A stretch of DNA of 64,000 nt from Qipengyuania sp. S6317L1 (GCF_023015615.1 NZ_JALKAJ010000002.1:1068501-1132500), one strand, 5' to 3'. Counted from the first letter of the stretch, positions 25,527-34,564 are shown. The notes: a model not told the origin generated them from the sequence alone. Program-made: numbers and translations.

Positions 25527-26228
25527 CTACCGGGTCCAGATCGCCTCTTCGAGAGAGCCGATGAATTCTTTATGCGCCGCCAATTCCTCGGCCGATGCCA
25601 TATGCGGGCGCGGCTCGCGGCGCGGGGCCCTGGAGTTTGATGGCGTGGCCCCGTCCGCATCGCCTTCGGTGATGCTGGCAACAGCGACGGGTTCGCTGGC
25701 AAGTTCAAGGCCGATCTGACGCCCGCCTTTAAGCTCGACATAGACCTGTGCGAGCAGTTCAGCATCGAGCAGCGCGCCGTGTTTGACGCGGTGGCTGCGA
25801 TCAACGCCATAGCGGGTGCATAAAGCGTCCAGCGAAAGCTTGGCGCCGGGGTGTTTCTTGCGCGCGATGGCAACAGTATCGACCATCCGGTCCATCGAAA
25901 CGGGTTCGCGCCCGATCCGCTCGAGTTCTGCGTTCAGGAAGCCAAAATCGAACCCGGCATTGTGCGCGACCAGCGGCGCATCGCCCAGAAATTCGAGAAG
26001 CTCGTCCACTGTTTCAGAAAACAGCGGTTTGCCTGACAGAAATTCAGCCGAAAGCCCGTGCACCGCTTCGGCAGCGGCGGGCATATCGCGTTCGGGGTTG
26101 TAATAAGCGTGGTAGGAATTGCCGGTTTCGACCCGGTCAATCATTTCAACACAGCCTATTTCGACCATCCGGTCCCCTGTCTTGGGGTCTAGGCCGGTGG
26201 TCTCGGTGTCGAATATCACTTCCCGCAT
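25527..26228 (-). CDS. dnaQ: DNA polymerase III epsilon subunit (proofreading exonuclease)
   Basis: 3'-5' proofreading exonuclease of the replicative polymerase. The DEDDh motifs are complete: ExoI VIFDTETTGLDP, ExoII VAHNAGFDFGFL and ExoIII HRVKHGALLDAELLA. The start at 26228 places the ExoI motif at residues 4-15, as usual; longer in-frame readings upstream look non-coding. The C-terminal 50 residues are an alpha-subunit-binding tail by position. It is downstream of coaE (40-base gap) in the leftward operon next to the putative origin. Confidence 0.95.
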   Translation of the reverse strand: MREVIFDTETTGLDPKTGDRMVEIGCVEMIDRVETGNSYHAYYNPERDMPAAAEAVHGLSAEFLSGKPLFSETVDELLEFLGDAPLVAHNAGFDFGFLNAELERIGREPVSMDRMVDTVAIARKKHPGAKLSLDALCTRYGVDRSHRVKHGALLDAELLAQVYVELKGGRQIGLELASEPVAVASITEGDADGATPSNSRAPRREPRPHMASAEELAAHKEFIGSLEEAIWTR

Positions 26229-26268
26229 TCGGGAGACTATCGGCCCAACTTTCGCAGAGCGCAAGAGG

Positions 26269-26865
26269 TTAGAGAGCCGCTTTAAGCTTTGTAACCAGCG
26301 CCTCGACCTGGGCTCGTGTCTCTTCGAGCGTGGTGCCGGTGTCGATCACATGATCGGCGCGTGAGCGTTTTTCTGCATCAGGCATTTGCAGCCCGAGAAT
26401 ATGCTCGAATTTCTCCACCGTCATGCCCGGGCGGGCAAGGACGCGCTCGCGCTGAACCGGGGCAGGGGCAGAGACAACGACAATCGTATCGACCAGCGCG
26501 TGTCCGCTGCCTTCGAACAGCAACGGGATGTCGAAAAGGATGAGCGCAGCGTCCTTGTGGTCTTCGAGGAATTGTGCACGCTTCAGCCCCACCGCCGGGT
26601 GAACGATGGCTTCGAGTTTCTTGAGCTTCTCCTTGTCGCCAAAAACCTGCGCGCCCAACGCTTCGCGGTTCACGCCCTCGGGGCCGGTGGAGCCGGGAAA
26701 AGCCTCTTCGATAGCGGGGATCAACTCGCCGCCGGGCCCCTGGAGTTTACGCACCTCGGCATCGGCGTCGAAAACGGGCACGCCAGCCTCTTCGAACATG
26801 GCGGCGACGGTTGATTTGCCCATGCCGATGGAGCCGGTGAGGCCAATGATGGAAGGAGAGGTCAT
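26269..26865 (-). CDS. coaE: dephospho-CoA kinase
   Basis: Last step of CoA biosynthesis: phosphorylates the 3'-OH of the ribose of dephospho-CoA. Walker A GLTGSIGMGKST (residues about 8-19), the lid and the VDTIVVVSAPAPVQRERV strand are intact. Length 198, normal. Its ATG overlaps the aroE stop by four bases, continuing a chain of coupled genes ppsR-maf-aroE-coaE. Confidence 0.96.
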   Translation of the reverse strand: MTSPSIIGLTGSIGMGKSTVAAMFEEAGVPVFDADAEVRKLQGPGGELIPAIEEAFPGSTGPEGVNREALGAQVFGDKEKLKKLEAIVHPAVGLKRAQFLEDHKDAALILFDIPLLFEGSGHALVDTIVVVSAPAPVQRERVLARPGMTVEKFEHILGLQMPDAEKRSRADHVIDTGTTLEETRAQVEALVTKLKAAL

Positions 26866-27716
26866 TTAAGCAACAGCTTTCTAAGCTCTTCATCATGCTG
26901 ACGCGGGGGAGGGGCGCCGAAGAACAATTCGAACGCGCTCGCAGCCTGACCGATCAGCATGGAAAGCCCGTCAATGGTGCGATGCCCGGCGCGGCGGGCA
27001 TTTTGCAGGAAGGGCGTATCAATCGGGCTGTACACGATATCATAGGCGATGGAGCGGGGCGGGGCGTGGCTCCAATCGAATGCGAGGGGTGGATTGCCCT
27101 TCATGCCAAGAGGCGAGGCGTTGACGACAAGATCAAGACACCCTTCGCGATCGTCAAAGGCGAAATCCGTGGCCAGCGCAAAGTGGTCGAGATGGATGGC
27201 GTGATGCTCGCCTGCGGGGGCAAGCTCATCGAGCAGAGCACGCGCTTTATCAAGGTTGCGGCCCGCGACCACGAGGGTGAAGCCCTCTTTTGCCAGGGCA
27301 ACAATGATCGCGCGCGCAGCCCCGCCCGTGCCCAGGATCCGGGCCATGCGGAAAAGGTGCTGCTGGCTCAGTTCTGTTTTCAGTGGCTCCAGAAAGCCGG
27401 CGGCATCGGTGTTGGTTCCGGCAAGGCTTCGATCATCGCGCGGATAAATGGTGTTCACCGCACCGATATTCGCCGCGGTTTCATCAAGATGCGCCAGATT
27501 GCCAATGACCGCTTGCTTGTGCGGCATGGTTACATTGGTCCCGCGCCAATCGGGGTCCTTGCCAACTTCTGCAAGATAATCTTCCAGCCCCTCGCTCGTG
27601 ACGTGACGCGCGCGATAATCGGCCTGCACACCGAGCTTTTCGAGCCAGAAGCCGTGAATGAGCGGCGATTTTGACTGGGCAATCGGATCGCCGATCACAT
27701 GGGCGTATCTGGTCAT
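26862..27716 (-). CDS. aroE: shikimate dehydrogenase
   Basis: Reduces 3-dehydroshikimate to shikimate with NADPH in aromatic amino acid synthesis. Visible motifs: the substrate site GDPIAQSKSPLIHGFW, catalytic Lys-Asp in NVTMPHKQAV and the dinucleotide loop LGTGGAARAIIVALAKEG, then NASPLGMKGNPPL. ATG 27716 was preferred because the conserved GDPIAQSKSP motif follows at residue 9; an upstream in-frame extension of 51 residues is not supported. It overlaps maf by four bases. Confidence 0.95.
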   Translation of the reverse strand: MTRYAHVIGDPIAQSKSPLIHGFWLEKLGVQADYRARHVTSEGLEDYLAEVGKDPDWRGTNVTMPHKQAVIGNLAHLDETAANIGAVNTIYPRDDRSLAGTNTDAAGFLEPLKTELSQQHLFRMARILGTGGAARAIIVALAKEGFTLVVAGRNLDKARALLDELAPAGEHHAIHLDHFALATDFAFDDREGCLDLVVNASPLGMKGNPPLAFDWSHAPPRSIAYDIVYSPIDTPFLQNARRAGHRTIDGLSMLIGQAASAFELFFGAPPPRQHDEELRKLLLK

Positions 27717-28303
27717 GCGAGGAGCGCTCCTTGTTCGCGCAAGGCCCCAAGAACGGCGAGAAGCGGCATTCCCAGCACTGTAAACTGATCGCCCTCGATG
27801 CTTTCGAACAATTGCACACCCATCGCCTCTATGCGGAAGCAACCGACGGTGAAGCTGATTTCGGGCCATTCAGCCTCAAGGTAGTGGTCGATAAATCCCG
27901 CCGACAATTCGCGCACGTGAAGCCGCGCCAGAGACTGGTGGCTCCATTCACATCCCCCGTCTTTAACCAGGGCGGCCGCGCTGTGCAGTTCGATCACCTT
28001 GCCCGAGAAAAAGGCGAGATGCTCGGCTGCATTCTCCCGGCTGGCGGGCTTGTCGAAACGCTTGCCGCCCGCAACCACAAGGGAATCGCTTCCAAGAACA
28101 AGTGCGCCGGGATGCGCCTTTGCGACTTCGGCGGCTTTCGCAACGCTCAACGCCTCGGCAATCTCGGCGGGCGATGCGCCTTCAAGGCTTTGTTCAATCG
28201 CGCGTTCATCAACATCGGCAGGCATGGCTTCATACGCAACACCTGCAGCATCGAGCATCGCCCGGCGCGAGGCCGATTTGGATGCGAGGATCAGTGAAGT
28301 CAT
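27713..28303 (-). CDS. maf: Maf family nucleoside triphosphate pyrophosphatase
   Basis: House-cleaning pyrophosphatase that removes non-canonical or excess nucleotides (dTTP/UTP or m7GTP depending on subfamily). The SLILASKSASRRAMLDAAG P-loop-like start, the VLGSDSLVVAGGKRFDKP segment and the SFTVGCFRIEAMGVQLFESIEGD end are typical. Length 196. It overlaps ppsR and aroE by four bases at either end. The subfamily cannot be decided with certainty. Confidence 0.94.
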   Translation of the reverse strand: MTSLILASKSASRRAMLDAAGVAYEAMPADVDERAIEQSLEGASPAEIAEALSVAKAAEVAKAHPGALVLGSDSLVVAGGKRFDKPASRENAAEHLAFFSGKVIELHSAAALVKDGGCEWSHQSLARLHVRELSAGFIDHYLEAEWPEISFTVGCFRIEAMGVQLFESIEGDQFTVLGMPLLAVLGALREQGALLA

Positions 28304-29145
28304 ATCGGTTTGCTCACCCCGTCAACCGGTCGGTCCTTGCGTTTTCGCTCCTGCGCAAGGCGAATAATCGCCGCCGCGCTCTCCTCGATCGAACGCCGCG
28401 TCACGTCGATCACCGGCCAGCCATTGTCCGCAAACATGCGCCGCGCATATTGCAGCTCGGACTTCACCTTGTCCTCTTCGACATAGGGTGTCTGCGTCCC
28501 TTCATTGAGTGAAAGCAGGCGATTGCGGCGGATCTGCACCAATCGCTCGGGCGCGGTGGTAAGGCCGACCACGAGAGGATGGCGCAGACCAAAGAGCGCC
28601 TTTGGCGGCGGGCTTTCGGGTACAATCGGGATATTGGCGGTCTTGAACCCGCGATTGGCGAGATAGATGCTGGTCGGCGTTTTCGAGCTGCGCGATACGC
28701 CCGCAAGGACGATGTCGGCCTCTTCCCAATCCTCATGCGCCACCCCGTCATCATGGGCGATGGTGTATTGGATCGCATCGACGCGCTTGAAATAATCATC
28801 GTCCATAGAGTGCTGGCGCCCGGGACGGCCATGCGCTTCCTGACCCAGTTGCGCCTCAAGCGCGGAGGTCACCTGATCGAGCACGGGCACAGCGGGAAGG
28901 CCCAGATGCCGGCAATGATCCTCAAGCCGCGTGCGCGTATCCGGGTTCACCAGAGTGAACAGCACCAATCCCGGATTTTCGGCCAGATCGGGGACAATCC
29001 GGTCAAGATGCTGGCGCGAGCGCACCATCGGCCAGAAGTGGCGGCTGACATCAGGATCGTCGAATTGCGCAATCGCAGCCTTGGCGATCATCTCAAGGGT
29101 CTCTCCGGTGGAATCGGAGACTAGATGCAGGTTCAAACGGCTCAT
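28300..29145 (-). CDS. ppsR: pyruvate,phosphate dikinase / PEP synthase regulatory protein (DUF299, RP001 homologue)
   Basis: Bifunctional serine/threonine kinase and Pi-dependent pyrophosphorylase that switches PEP synthase or PPDK on and off. Motifs: LHLVSDSTGETLEM at the start, GVSRSSKTPTSIYLANRGFKTANIP (P-loop-like kinase motif) and LSLNEGTQTPYVEEDKV. Length 281, normal. This is the RP001 homologue that borders the chromosome origin in Caulobacter; here it is first in the leftward operon and faces hemE across the putative origin. Confidence 0.95.
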   Translation of the reverse strand: MSRLNLHLVSDSTGETLEMIAKAAIAQFDDPDVSRHFWPMVRSRQHLDRIVPDLAENPGLVLFTLVNPDTRTRLEDHCRHLGLPAVPVLDQVTSALEAQLGQEAHGRPGRQHSMDDDYFKRVDAIQYTIAHDDGVAHEDWEEADIVLAGVSRSSKTPTSIYLANRGFKTANIPIVPESPPPKALFGLRHPLVVGLTTAPERLVQIRRNRLLSLNEGTQTPYVEEDKVKSELQYARRMFADNGWPVIDVTRRSIEESAAAIIRLAQERKRKDRPVDGVSKPI

Positions 29146-29420
29146 GGGACGATTCGCTTACAGCTTATTGAAGCTTCGTGGGAGCTTGTGGACAGATACG
29201 CGCATAAACCACGGGAGAAGAGGGCTAACAAGTTCGGGACGAGTTATCACCCCCGATGTCCGGAATTTCCTCTAACGACTTCTGGACAGATTTCCGGTTT
29301 CATCGACAGGCTGTGAACCTTGGGGATAGATTTGAATTGACTCAAGAAGCTTGCGGATTCGCCTGTCGTTAAATTCACTGGACCTTTACGCCTCTATCGG
29401 GGAGATTACCGAAATCCCCA

Positions 29421-29429
29421 CTATCCACA
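29421..29429 (+). promoter_or_regulatory. best DnaA-box match in the origin region
   Basis: CTATCCACA differs from the consensus TTATCCACA at one position. It sits 22 bases before the AT-rich tract, a spacing compatible with origin unwinding next to a DnaA box. Confidence 0.55.
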
Positions 29430-29448
29430 GGGCCAACAGACTCCATCA

Positions 29449-29482
29449 ATCCTTTTAAATCTATATATTATTTGTTTAGAGA
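29449..29482. other. AT-rich tract, candidate DNA unwinding element
   Basis: A run of A/T-dominated sequence including TTTTAAAT and TATATATTATTTG, strikingly poor in GC compared with all surrounding sequence. It abuts the hemE start. It may also contain the hemE promoter -10 element, so its AT content is not proof of an unwinding site. Confidence 0.5.
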
Positions 29483-29488
29483 GAACCC

Positions 29489-30505
29489 ATGCCTGGTCCT
29501 TTGCTCGAAACCCTTAAGGGTACACCCCAGAACGTCGCTCCTGTCTGGCTCATGCGTCAGGCGGGACGATATCTGCCTGAATATAGAGAGCTGCGCGCTG
29601 AAAAAGGCGGGTTTCTCGAGCTCGTTTACGACAGCGATGCCGCAGCAGAGGTTACGGTCCAACCGATCAGGCGATTTGGTTTTGACGGGGCGATCCTGTT
29701 TTCGGATATTCTCATCGTGCCCCACGCAATGGGACAGGGGCTGGAGTTTCTGGCGGGCGAGGGACCAAAGCTCAGCCCGACGCTGCTCGAAGTCGATCTC
29801 GATAGCTTCACACCGCAATATGAGCGTTTCGATCCGATCTATGAAACGGTGAAAAAAACGCGCGCGATGATTTCCGATCAGGTTACGATGCTGGGCTTTT
29901 CAGGCTCTCCGTGGACCAATGCGACCTATATGATCGGCGGTGAGGGCTCAAAGGATCAGGGCAAGGCGCGGCTTCTCGCCTATCAGGATGCAGGGCGCAT
30001 GCAGGCAATTCTCGATGCGATTGCGGATGTCTCGATCACATATTTGCGCGGGCAAATCGATGCAGGCGCCGAAGCGGTGCAGCTGTTCGACAGCTGGGCA
30101 GGGAGCCTTGCACCCGATGAATTCGAACGCTGGATCATCGCGCCCAATGCAAAGATCACTGCCGCCTTGAAAGAAAGCCATCCCGACACACCAGTCATAG
30201 GCTTTCCGAAAGGCGCAGGCGAAAAACTCCCCGCCTATGCGCGTGAAACAGGCGTCGATGCGGTCGGCCTTGACGAAACGCTCGATCCCGACTGGGCTAA
30301 CGCGCAGCTACCAGAGGGCATGCCGGTTCAGGGCAATCTCGATCCCTTGCTGGTCGAGGCAGGCGGCGAAATGCTGCCCAAGCGGGTCAAGACCATCCTC
30401 CAAGCATTCGAGGGCCGCCCGCACGTCTTCAATCTTGGCCATGGTATCGGCCAGTTCACCCCGATCGAACATGTTGAAACCCTGCTGCGCGCAGTGAGAG
30501 GTTAG
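29489..30505 (+). CDS. hemE: uroporphyrinogen decarboxylase
   Basis: Converts uroporphyrinogen III to coproporphyrinogen III in heme synthesis. Signatures WLMRQAGRYLPEYRELR and GFDGAILFSDILIVPHAMG (with the key Asp in FSDI) are intact, as are GFSGSPWTNATYMI and the HVFNLGHGI end. Length 338, normal. It is the first gene right of the putative origin and is followed seven bases later by hemJ, a second heme-pathway gene, so the two form one unit. Confidence 0.97.
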   Translation: MPGPLLETLKGTPQNVAPVWLMRQAGRYLPEYRELRAEKGGFLELVYDSDAAAEVTVQPIRRFGFDGAILFSDILIVPHAMGQGLEFLAGEGPKLSPTLLEVDLDSFTPQYERFDPIYETVKKTRAMISDQVTMLGFSGSPWTNATYMIGGEGSKDQGKARLLAYQDAGRMQAILDAIADVSITYLRGQIDAGAEAVQLFDSWAGSLAPDEFERWIIAPNAKITAALKESHPDTPVIGFPKGAGEKLPAYARETGVDAVGLDETLDPDWANAQLPEGMPVQGNLDPLLVEAGGEMLPKRVKTILQAFEGRPHVFNLGHGIGQFTPIEHVETLLRAVRG

Positions 30506-30511
30506 GGCCTT

Positions 30512-30955
30512 ATGCAAAGCGTTCTTCTCGACATTTCCGTATGGCTGCGCATTGGCCACGTCGTCTTTATGGTCTTCTGGCTTGCCGGGCTATTCATGCT
30601 GCCGCGCCAGTGCATTTACATGCTCGACCATGCGCCCGGTTCCGAAGGCGAGGCGAAATGGGCCGAGCGGATGGGCAAACTGCGCAAGATCATCCTCACG
30701 CCCAGCATCATCGTGGTCTGGGTCTTGGGCCTTTTGATGGCCTATGCCTTTGGCTATTTCTCCCAAGGCTGGCTGCACGCCAAAATGACGCTCGTGCTTG
30801 TCTTGTCGGGCTATCACGGCTGGTTGGTTGCCCAATCGAAAAAGATGGGACGCGGGCAAAGGCCGCTTTCGGAAAAAGCTCTGAGGTTTGCGGGCGAAAT
30901 TCCGGGGTTGATCCTTATTCTGGTCGTCCTTCTCGTCTATCTGCGCCCTTTCTAG
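30512..30955 (+). CDS. hemJ: HemJ-type protoporphyrinogen IX oxidase
   Basis: A 147-residue membrane protein with four hydrophobic helices, matching HemJ: the early conserved His in WLRIGHVVFMVFWLAGLFMLPR and the Lys in WLHAKMTLVLVLSGYHGW. HemJ is the oxygen-independent-of-HemY route from protoporphyrinogen to protoporphyrin in many alphaproteobacteria and cyanobacteria. Its place directly after hemE and before rho is the usual order in this class. Confidence 0.9.
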   Translation: MQSVLLDISVWLRIGHVVFMVFWLAGLFMLPRQCIYMLDHAPGSEGEAKWAERMGKLRKIILTPSIIVVWVLGLLMAYAFGYFSQGWLHAKMTLVLVLSGYHGWLVAQSKKMGRGQRPLSEKALRFAGEIPGLILILVVLLVYLRPF

Positions 30956-31196
30956 GGGCTTGAGTGCGTCGAGTGGTGCAATCGGCGATTGACGCTATCG
31001 CTGCATAGGCATATCTAACGGATCAAATCTTGTTCGTGCGCAGCGTCAATCTGCTCACCGGTCTGCTTTCTCCAAGCCCTGAACCGATCAAGAATATTTT
31101 TCCATCGGCGAGCATCACAATTAAGCCCGCTATCTGAACCTGTTTGAGCCCCTTTGCCAAATGCTTGGGGCCTATCCCTTGTGGACTTGAATACTC
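30956..31196 (+). promoter_or_regulatory. rho promoter/leader region
   Basis: 241 non-coding bases before rho. A 13-base palindrome CAATCGGCGATTG lies at 30979-30991. The sequence GCGTCAAT appears again near 31044, and its complement lies at the palindrome's right edge. Rho often represses its own leader; C-rich, G-poor stretches near 31060-31090 would suit Rho loading, but this is speculative. No ORF or tRNA is seen. Confidence 0.4.
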
Positions 31197-32462
31197 ATGC
31201 ATCTCAAAGACTTAAAAGAACGCACCCCGGCCGAGCTGGTCGCCATGGCAGAAGAACTCGGCGTTGAAGCTGCTGGCACAATGCGCCGACAGGACCTGCT
31301 CTTCTCGATCCTGCGCGAGCTTGCCGAGGATGAGGAATATGACGAAAAGATCATGGGCATCGGCACGATCGAAGTGCTGCAGGATGGCTTTGGTTTCCTT
31401 CGTTCACCCGAGGCCAATTACCTCGCTGGCCCGGACGACATCTACGTCTCTCCCAACCAGATCCGCAAATGGGGCCTTCGCACCGGTGACACCGTTGAAG
31501 GCGAAATCCGCGCGCCCAGGGATGGGGAGCGTTACTTTGCTCTAACTAGCCTTAGCCAGGTGAATTTCGAAGATCCCGACGCAGTTCGTATGCGGACCAA
31601 TTTCGATAACCTCACCGCGCTATACCCGACCGAGAAACTGAGCCTCGACACGCTCGATCCGACGGTCAAGGACAAGTCCGCGCGCGTCATCGACATCATT
31701 TCACCGCAAGGTAAGGGCCAACGTGCCCTGATCGTGGCGCCTCCGCGCACGGGTAAGACGGTTCTGCTGCAAAACATCGCAAAGGCGATCACCGACAACC
31801 ATCCCGAAGTCTTCCTGCTCGTTCTTCTCGTGGATGAGCGCCCGGAAGAAGTCACCGACATGCAGCGCAGCGTGAAGGGTGAGGTGATCTCTTCAACCTT
31901 TGACGAACCCGCCCAGCGCCACGTCCAGGTCGCTGAAATGGTTATCGAAAAGGCAAAGCGTCTGGTCGAACACAAGCATGATGTCGTCATCCTGCTCGAT
32001 TCGATCACCCGCCTTGGCCGCGCCTACAACACCGTGGTGCCATCCTCGGGTAAGGTTCTGACCGGCGGTGTGGACGCAAACGCCCTGCAACGTCCGAAAC
32101 GCTTCTTTGGCGCGGCGCGTAACATCGAAGAGGGCGGCTCGCTCTCGATCATCGCAACCGCGTTGATCGACACGGGCAGCCGGATGGACGAGGTGATCTT
32201 TGAAGAATTCAAAGGTACCGGTAACTCGGAAATCGTGCTTGATCGCAAGGTTTCGGACAAACGCATCTTCCCGGCGCTCGATGTGGGCAAATCCGGCACG
32301 CGTAAGGAAGAGCTGCTCGTCGAGAAGGACAAGCTGTCCAAGATGTGGGTCCTGCGCCGCATCCTGATGCAGATGGGCACCGTAGATGCGATGGAATTCC
32401 TCCTTGATAAGATGAAGGATTCCAAGACAAACGAAGACTTCTTCGATACGATGAACCAATGA
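31197..32462 (+). CDS. rho: transcription termination factor Rho
   Basis: Hexameric RNA-dependent ATPase that releases transcripts. N-terminal Rho_N helices (residues 1-45) with [19 protein letters not shown], the cold-shock-like RNA-binding domain (about 48-125: [22 protein letters not shown]) and the ATPase part with Walker [14 protein letters not shown], Walker [18 protein letters not shown] and the Q/R-loop segments. Length 421, normal. It has its own leader and stands between hemJ and a BLUF gene. Confidence 0.98.
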   Translation: MHLKDLKERTPAELVAMAEELGVEAAGTMRRQDLLFSILRELAEDEEYDEKIMGIGTIEVLQDGFGFLRSPEANYLAGPDDIYVSPNQIRKWGLRTGDTVEGEIRAPRDGERYFALTSLSQVNFEDPDAVRMRTNFDNLTALYPTEKLSLDTLDPTVKDKSARVIDIISPQGKGQRALIVAPPRTGKTVLLQNIAKAITDNHPEVFLLVLLVDERPEEVTDMQRSVKGEVISSTFDEPAQRHVQVAEMVIEKAKRLVEHKHDVVILLDSITRLGRAYNTVVPSSGKVLTGGVDANALQRPKRFFGAARNIEEGGSLSIIATALIDTGSRMDEVIFEEFKGTGNSEIVLDRKVSDKRIFPALDVGKSGTRKEELLVEKDKLSKMWVLRRILMQMGTVDAMEFLLDKMKDSKTNEDFFDTMNQ

Positions 32463-32492
32463 TGATCATGGACCTTTGGAGGGGTCAAAGCT

Positions 32493-32885
32493 GTGATTAA
32501 GCAGTACGTTTACATTAGCACTGCGGTGGGACTTCCGCGCGAGCAAGTGGATGAAATTCTGACCACCTGCGCTCGCAACAATGCCGCAAAAAATGTCACC
32601 GGTTTGCTGCTCTACAACGGCCGCAATTTCCTTCAACTTCTTGAAGGGAAGGCGGAATCGCTTGATCAGCTGATGTCCGCGATCGAGGCAGATGAACGCC
32701 ACGAAGGCGTTCTGGTCATGCACACGGGCGAGGTGGAAGAGCGCACCTGTCCCGAATGGGCGATGAAGCTGCTCGCAATCTCGGAAGGGATCGAGGTGCG
32801 CCAACAGCGCCTCGAAGAGGAGCTTCCCGCTGCGATTGATCCGGTTATTCGCAAGCTTGTGCTCAATTTTGCGATGCTCAACTGA
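32493..32885 (+). CDS. BLUF-domain blue-light photoreceptor
   Basis: A stand-alone FAD-binding BLUF sensor of 130 residues. The flavin-contacting residues line up: Tyr in YVYISTA (Y7), Asn in ARNNAAKN (N30), and Gln in NFLQLLEG (Q48), with a Trp in PEWAMKL at the semi-conserved Trp position. There is no fused output domain, so it must signal by protein contact through its C-terminal helices (about 100-130). The start is a GTG at 32493 after GGAGG. It is 30 bases after rho on the same strand and may be read through from it. Confidence 0.9.
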   Translation: MIKQYVYISTAVGLPREQVDEILTTCARNNAAKNVTGLLLYNGRNFLQLLEGKAESLDQLMSAIEADERHEGVLVMHTGEVEERTCPEWAMKLLAISEGIEVRQQRLEEELPAAIDPVIRKLVLNFAMLN

Positions 32886-32949
32886 GCCCGGGCACTTTGA
32901 TGCTCAAATTGGGCTATAGCTGAGCCGGCAACAGCCAGAAGGAGCTACC

Positions 32950-33219
32950 ATGAAGGTCAATATCGAGATCGAATGCACCCCCCAGGAGGCGCGTGAATTC
33001 ATGGGGCTTCCCGATGTGAGCGAACCCAACAAAGCGTTCGTCGATGGTATGACGAAGGCGGTTGAAAGCGCGCAAAATCCGGCGCAATTGCTCGAAATGG
33101 GTCAGATGATCGCGCCCATGGGTCAGGCAGGGCTCAAGCTGTTCCAAAGCTTTGTCGAAGGCGGCATGCGCGCGGCAGGCGGCGGCGGCACTTCGGGTTC
33201 CAAAAAGTCCAAGGACTAA
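32950..33219 (+). CDS. DUF6489-like small protein
   Basis: An 89-residue soluble protein starting with the pattern MKVNIEIECTPQEAREFMGLPDV, then a helical middle and a Gly/Ser/Lys-rich tail. Similar proteins of unknown function are widespread in alphaproteobacteria. A good AAGGAG precedes the ATG by five bases. It lies between the BLUF gene and mnmE on the same strand. The family name is from memory of the N-terminal pattern. Confidence 0.75.
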   Translation: MKVNIEIECTPQEAREFMGLPDVSEPNKAFVDGMTKAVESAQNPAQLLEMGQMIAPMGQAGLKLFQSFVEGGMRAAGGGGTSGSKKSKD

Positions 33220-33254
33220 AGCGTTCGCGCGCTTGCGTGCAAAAGCGTTTCCCG

Positions 33255-34541
33255 ATGACTGCAACCTCACCGACCATTTTCGCTGTATCGAGCGGCGCTG
33301 CGCCAGCGGCTATCGGTGTGATCCGGATAAGTGGGCCGAGGGCAGGGGAGGCGCTGCGGGCATTAACCGGCCGCGATATTCCGGAGCGCCGCGCATCGCT
33401 TGCGTCATTGCGCTCACACACCGGCGATGTGCTTGATCAGGCCCTTGTGCTCTGGTTTCCCGGCCCGGCGACAGCGACGGGGGAGGACCTAGCCGAACTT
33501 CATTGTCACGGGGGCCGCGCGGTCCTTGCAGCCGTTTGTGCCGAGCTTGGCTCGATGGCGGATTTGCGTCCGGCAGAGGAGGGCGAATTCACGCGGCGTG
33601 CCTTTGCCAATGGACGTATTGACCTGGCCGAAGCCGAAGGGCTTGCCGATCTTCTCGAAGCGGAAACTGAACTTCAGCGCGCTGCTGCGATGGCGAGCGT
33701 GGGCGGTGCTTTGGCAGGAAAGGTCGAAGAGTGGCGCGATGCGGTCTTGCGGCTTTCTGCTCAAGTCGAGGCGGCGCTCGATTTCTCGGACGAAGACGAT
33801 GTGAGCGAGGTGTCGGCCACCTTTCGTGAGGGTGTGGGAGCGCTTGCAGGTGAGCTCGGCAATTGGCTCGACAGACCCCGGTCAGAGCGTCTCAAAGAAG
33901 GGTTCCGCGTCGTCCTGGGTGGCCCGCCCAATTGCGGTAAATCAACGCTGTTCAACGCGCTCGTCGAAAGCGAAGCGGCGATAACCTCGCCGGTTGCGGG
34001 CACAACGCGCGACGTGATCGAACGCAGCATTGCAATTGCGGGCGTGGCGTTTGTTCTGGTCGACACAGCAGGCTTGAGGGGCGAGGGCGCCGAAGAGATC
34101 GAAGCGATTGGCATAGCGCGTGCGCAAGGCGAATTTTCGCGCGCGGATCTGGTGCTGTGGCTTGGCGCAGAAGGGGAGGGGCCCGAGGGTGCATGGGAAA
34201 TTGCTGCGCGCATGGATGCCAGCGACTTTGATGCAAAGAGCACCGCGGATTTTACCGTTTCCGCCATCACGCTGGAAGGTGTGGGCGAATTGAAACAGGC
34301 GATGGTCCAATATGCGCGCGGGCGCCTGCCAAAGCCGGGGGAGACCGCCCTTAACGCAAGACAGCACGCACGGCTAAATGAGGCGCATGAGGCGCTTCTC
34401 GCAACAAGCGGTTTGGATGATTTCCTTCTGATCGGGGAGGAGCTTAGAAGAGCTCGCCTGGCATTTGATCAACTGATTGGGCGCTCTACTACCGAAGATA
34501 TGCTGGATGCGCTTTTCGGCCGGTTCTGTATCGGTAAATAG
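33255..34541 (+). CDS. mnmE: tRNA uridine-5-carboxymethylaminomethyl(34) synthesis GTPase MnmE
   Basis: With MnmG it modifies the wobble uridine of several tRNAs. An N-terminal formyl-tetrahydrofolate-binding domain (residues 1-120: DTIFAVSSG-like start, AELHCHGGRAVLAAV, EFTRRAFANGRIDL), then a G domain inside a helical region with G1 GGPPNCGKSTLFN, G2 TTRD and G3 DTAGLR, and the catalytic C-terminal Cys in FCIGK. ATG 33255 was chosen; an earlier in-frame GTG adds six residues. A parS site follows its stop. Confidence 0.96.
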   Translation: MTATSPTIFAVSSGAAPAAIGVIRISGPRAGEALRALTGRDIPERRASLASLRSHTGDVLDQALVLWFPGPATATGEDLAELHCHGGRAVLAAVCAELGSMADLRPAEEGEFTRRAFANGRIDLAEAEGLADLLEAETELQRAAAMASVGGALAGKVEEWRDAVLRLSAQVEAALDFSDEDDVSEVSATFREGVGALAGELGNWLDRPRSERLKEGFRVVLGGPPNCGKSTLFNALVESEAAITSPVAGTTRDVIERSIAIAGVAFVLVDTAGLRGEGAEEIEAIGIARAQGEFSRADLVLWLGAEGEGPEGAWEIAARMDASDFDAKSTADFTVSAITLEGVGELKQAMVQYARGRLPKPGETALNARQHARLNEAHEALLATSGLDDFLLIGEELRRARLAFDQLIGRSTTEDMLDALFGRFCIGK

Positions 34542-34564
34542 CGTCCCTCGCATTTGTCATGCGT

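Larger units (their letters stand above)
29146..29488. other. probable chromosomal replication origin (oriC)
   Basis: A 343-base non-coding gap between ppsR (RP001) and hemE, the same flanks as Caulobacter Cori. It holds DnaA-box-like 9-mers: CTATCCACA at 29421 (one mismatch to TTATCCACA), and on the other strand TGTGGACAG at 29187 and TGGGGATAG at 29321 (two mismatches each), plus TCATCGACA at 29300. A 30-base AT-rich tract (29451-29480) lies at the hemE end. Gene direction flips exactly here and parABS follows within 8 kb. The call rests on synteny, polarity and these motifs; it is an inference. Confidence 0.72.
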
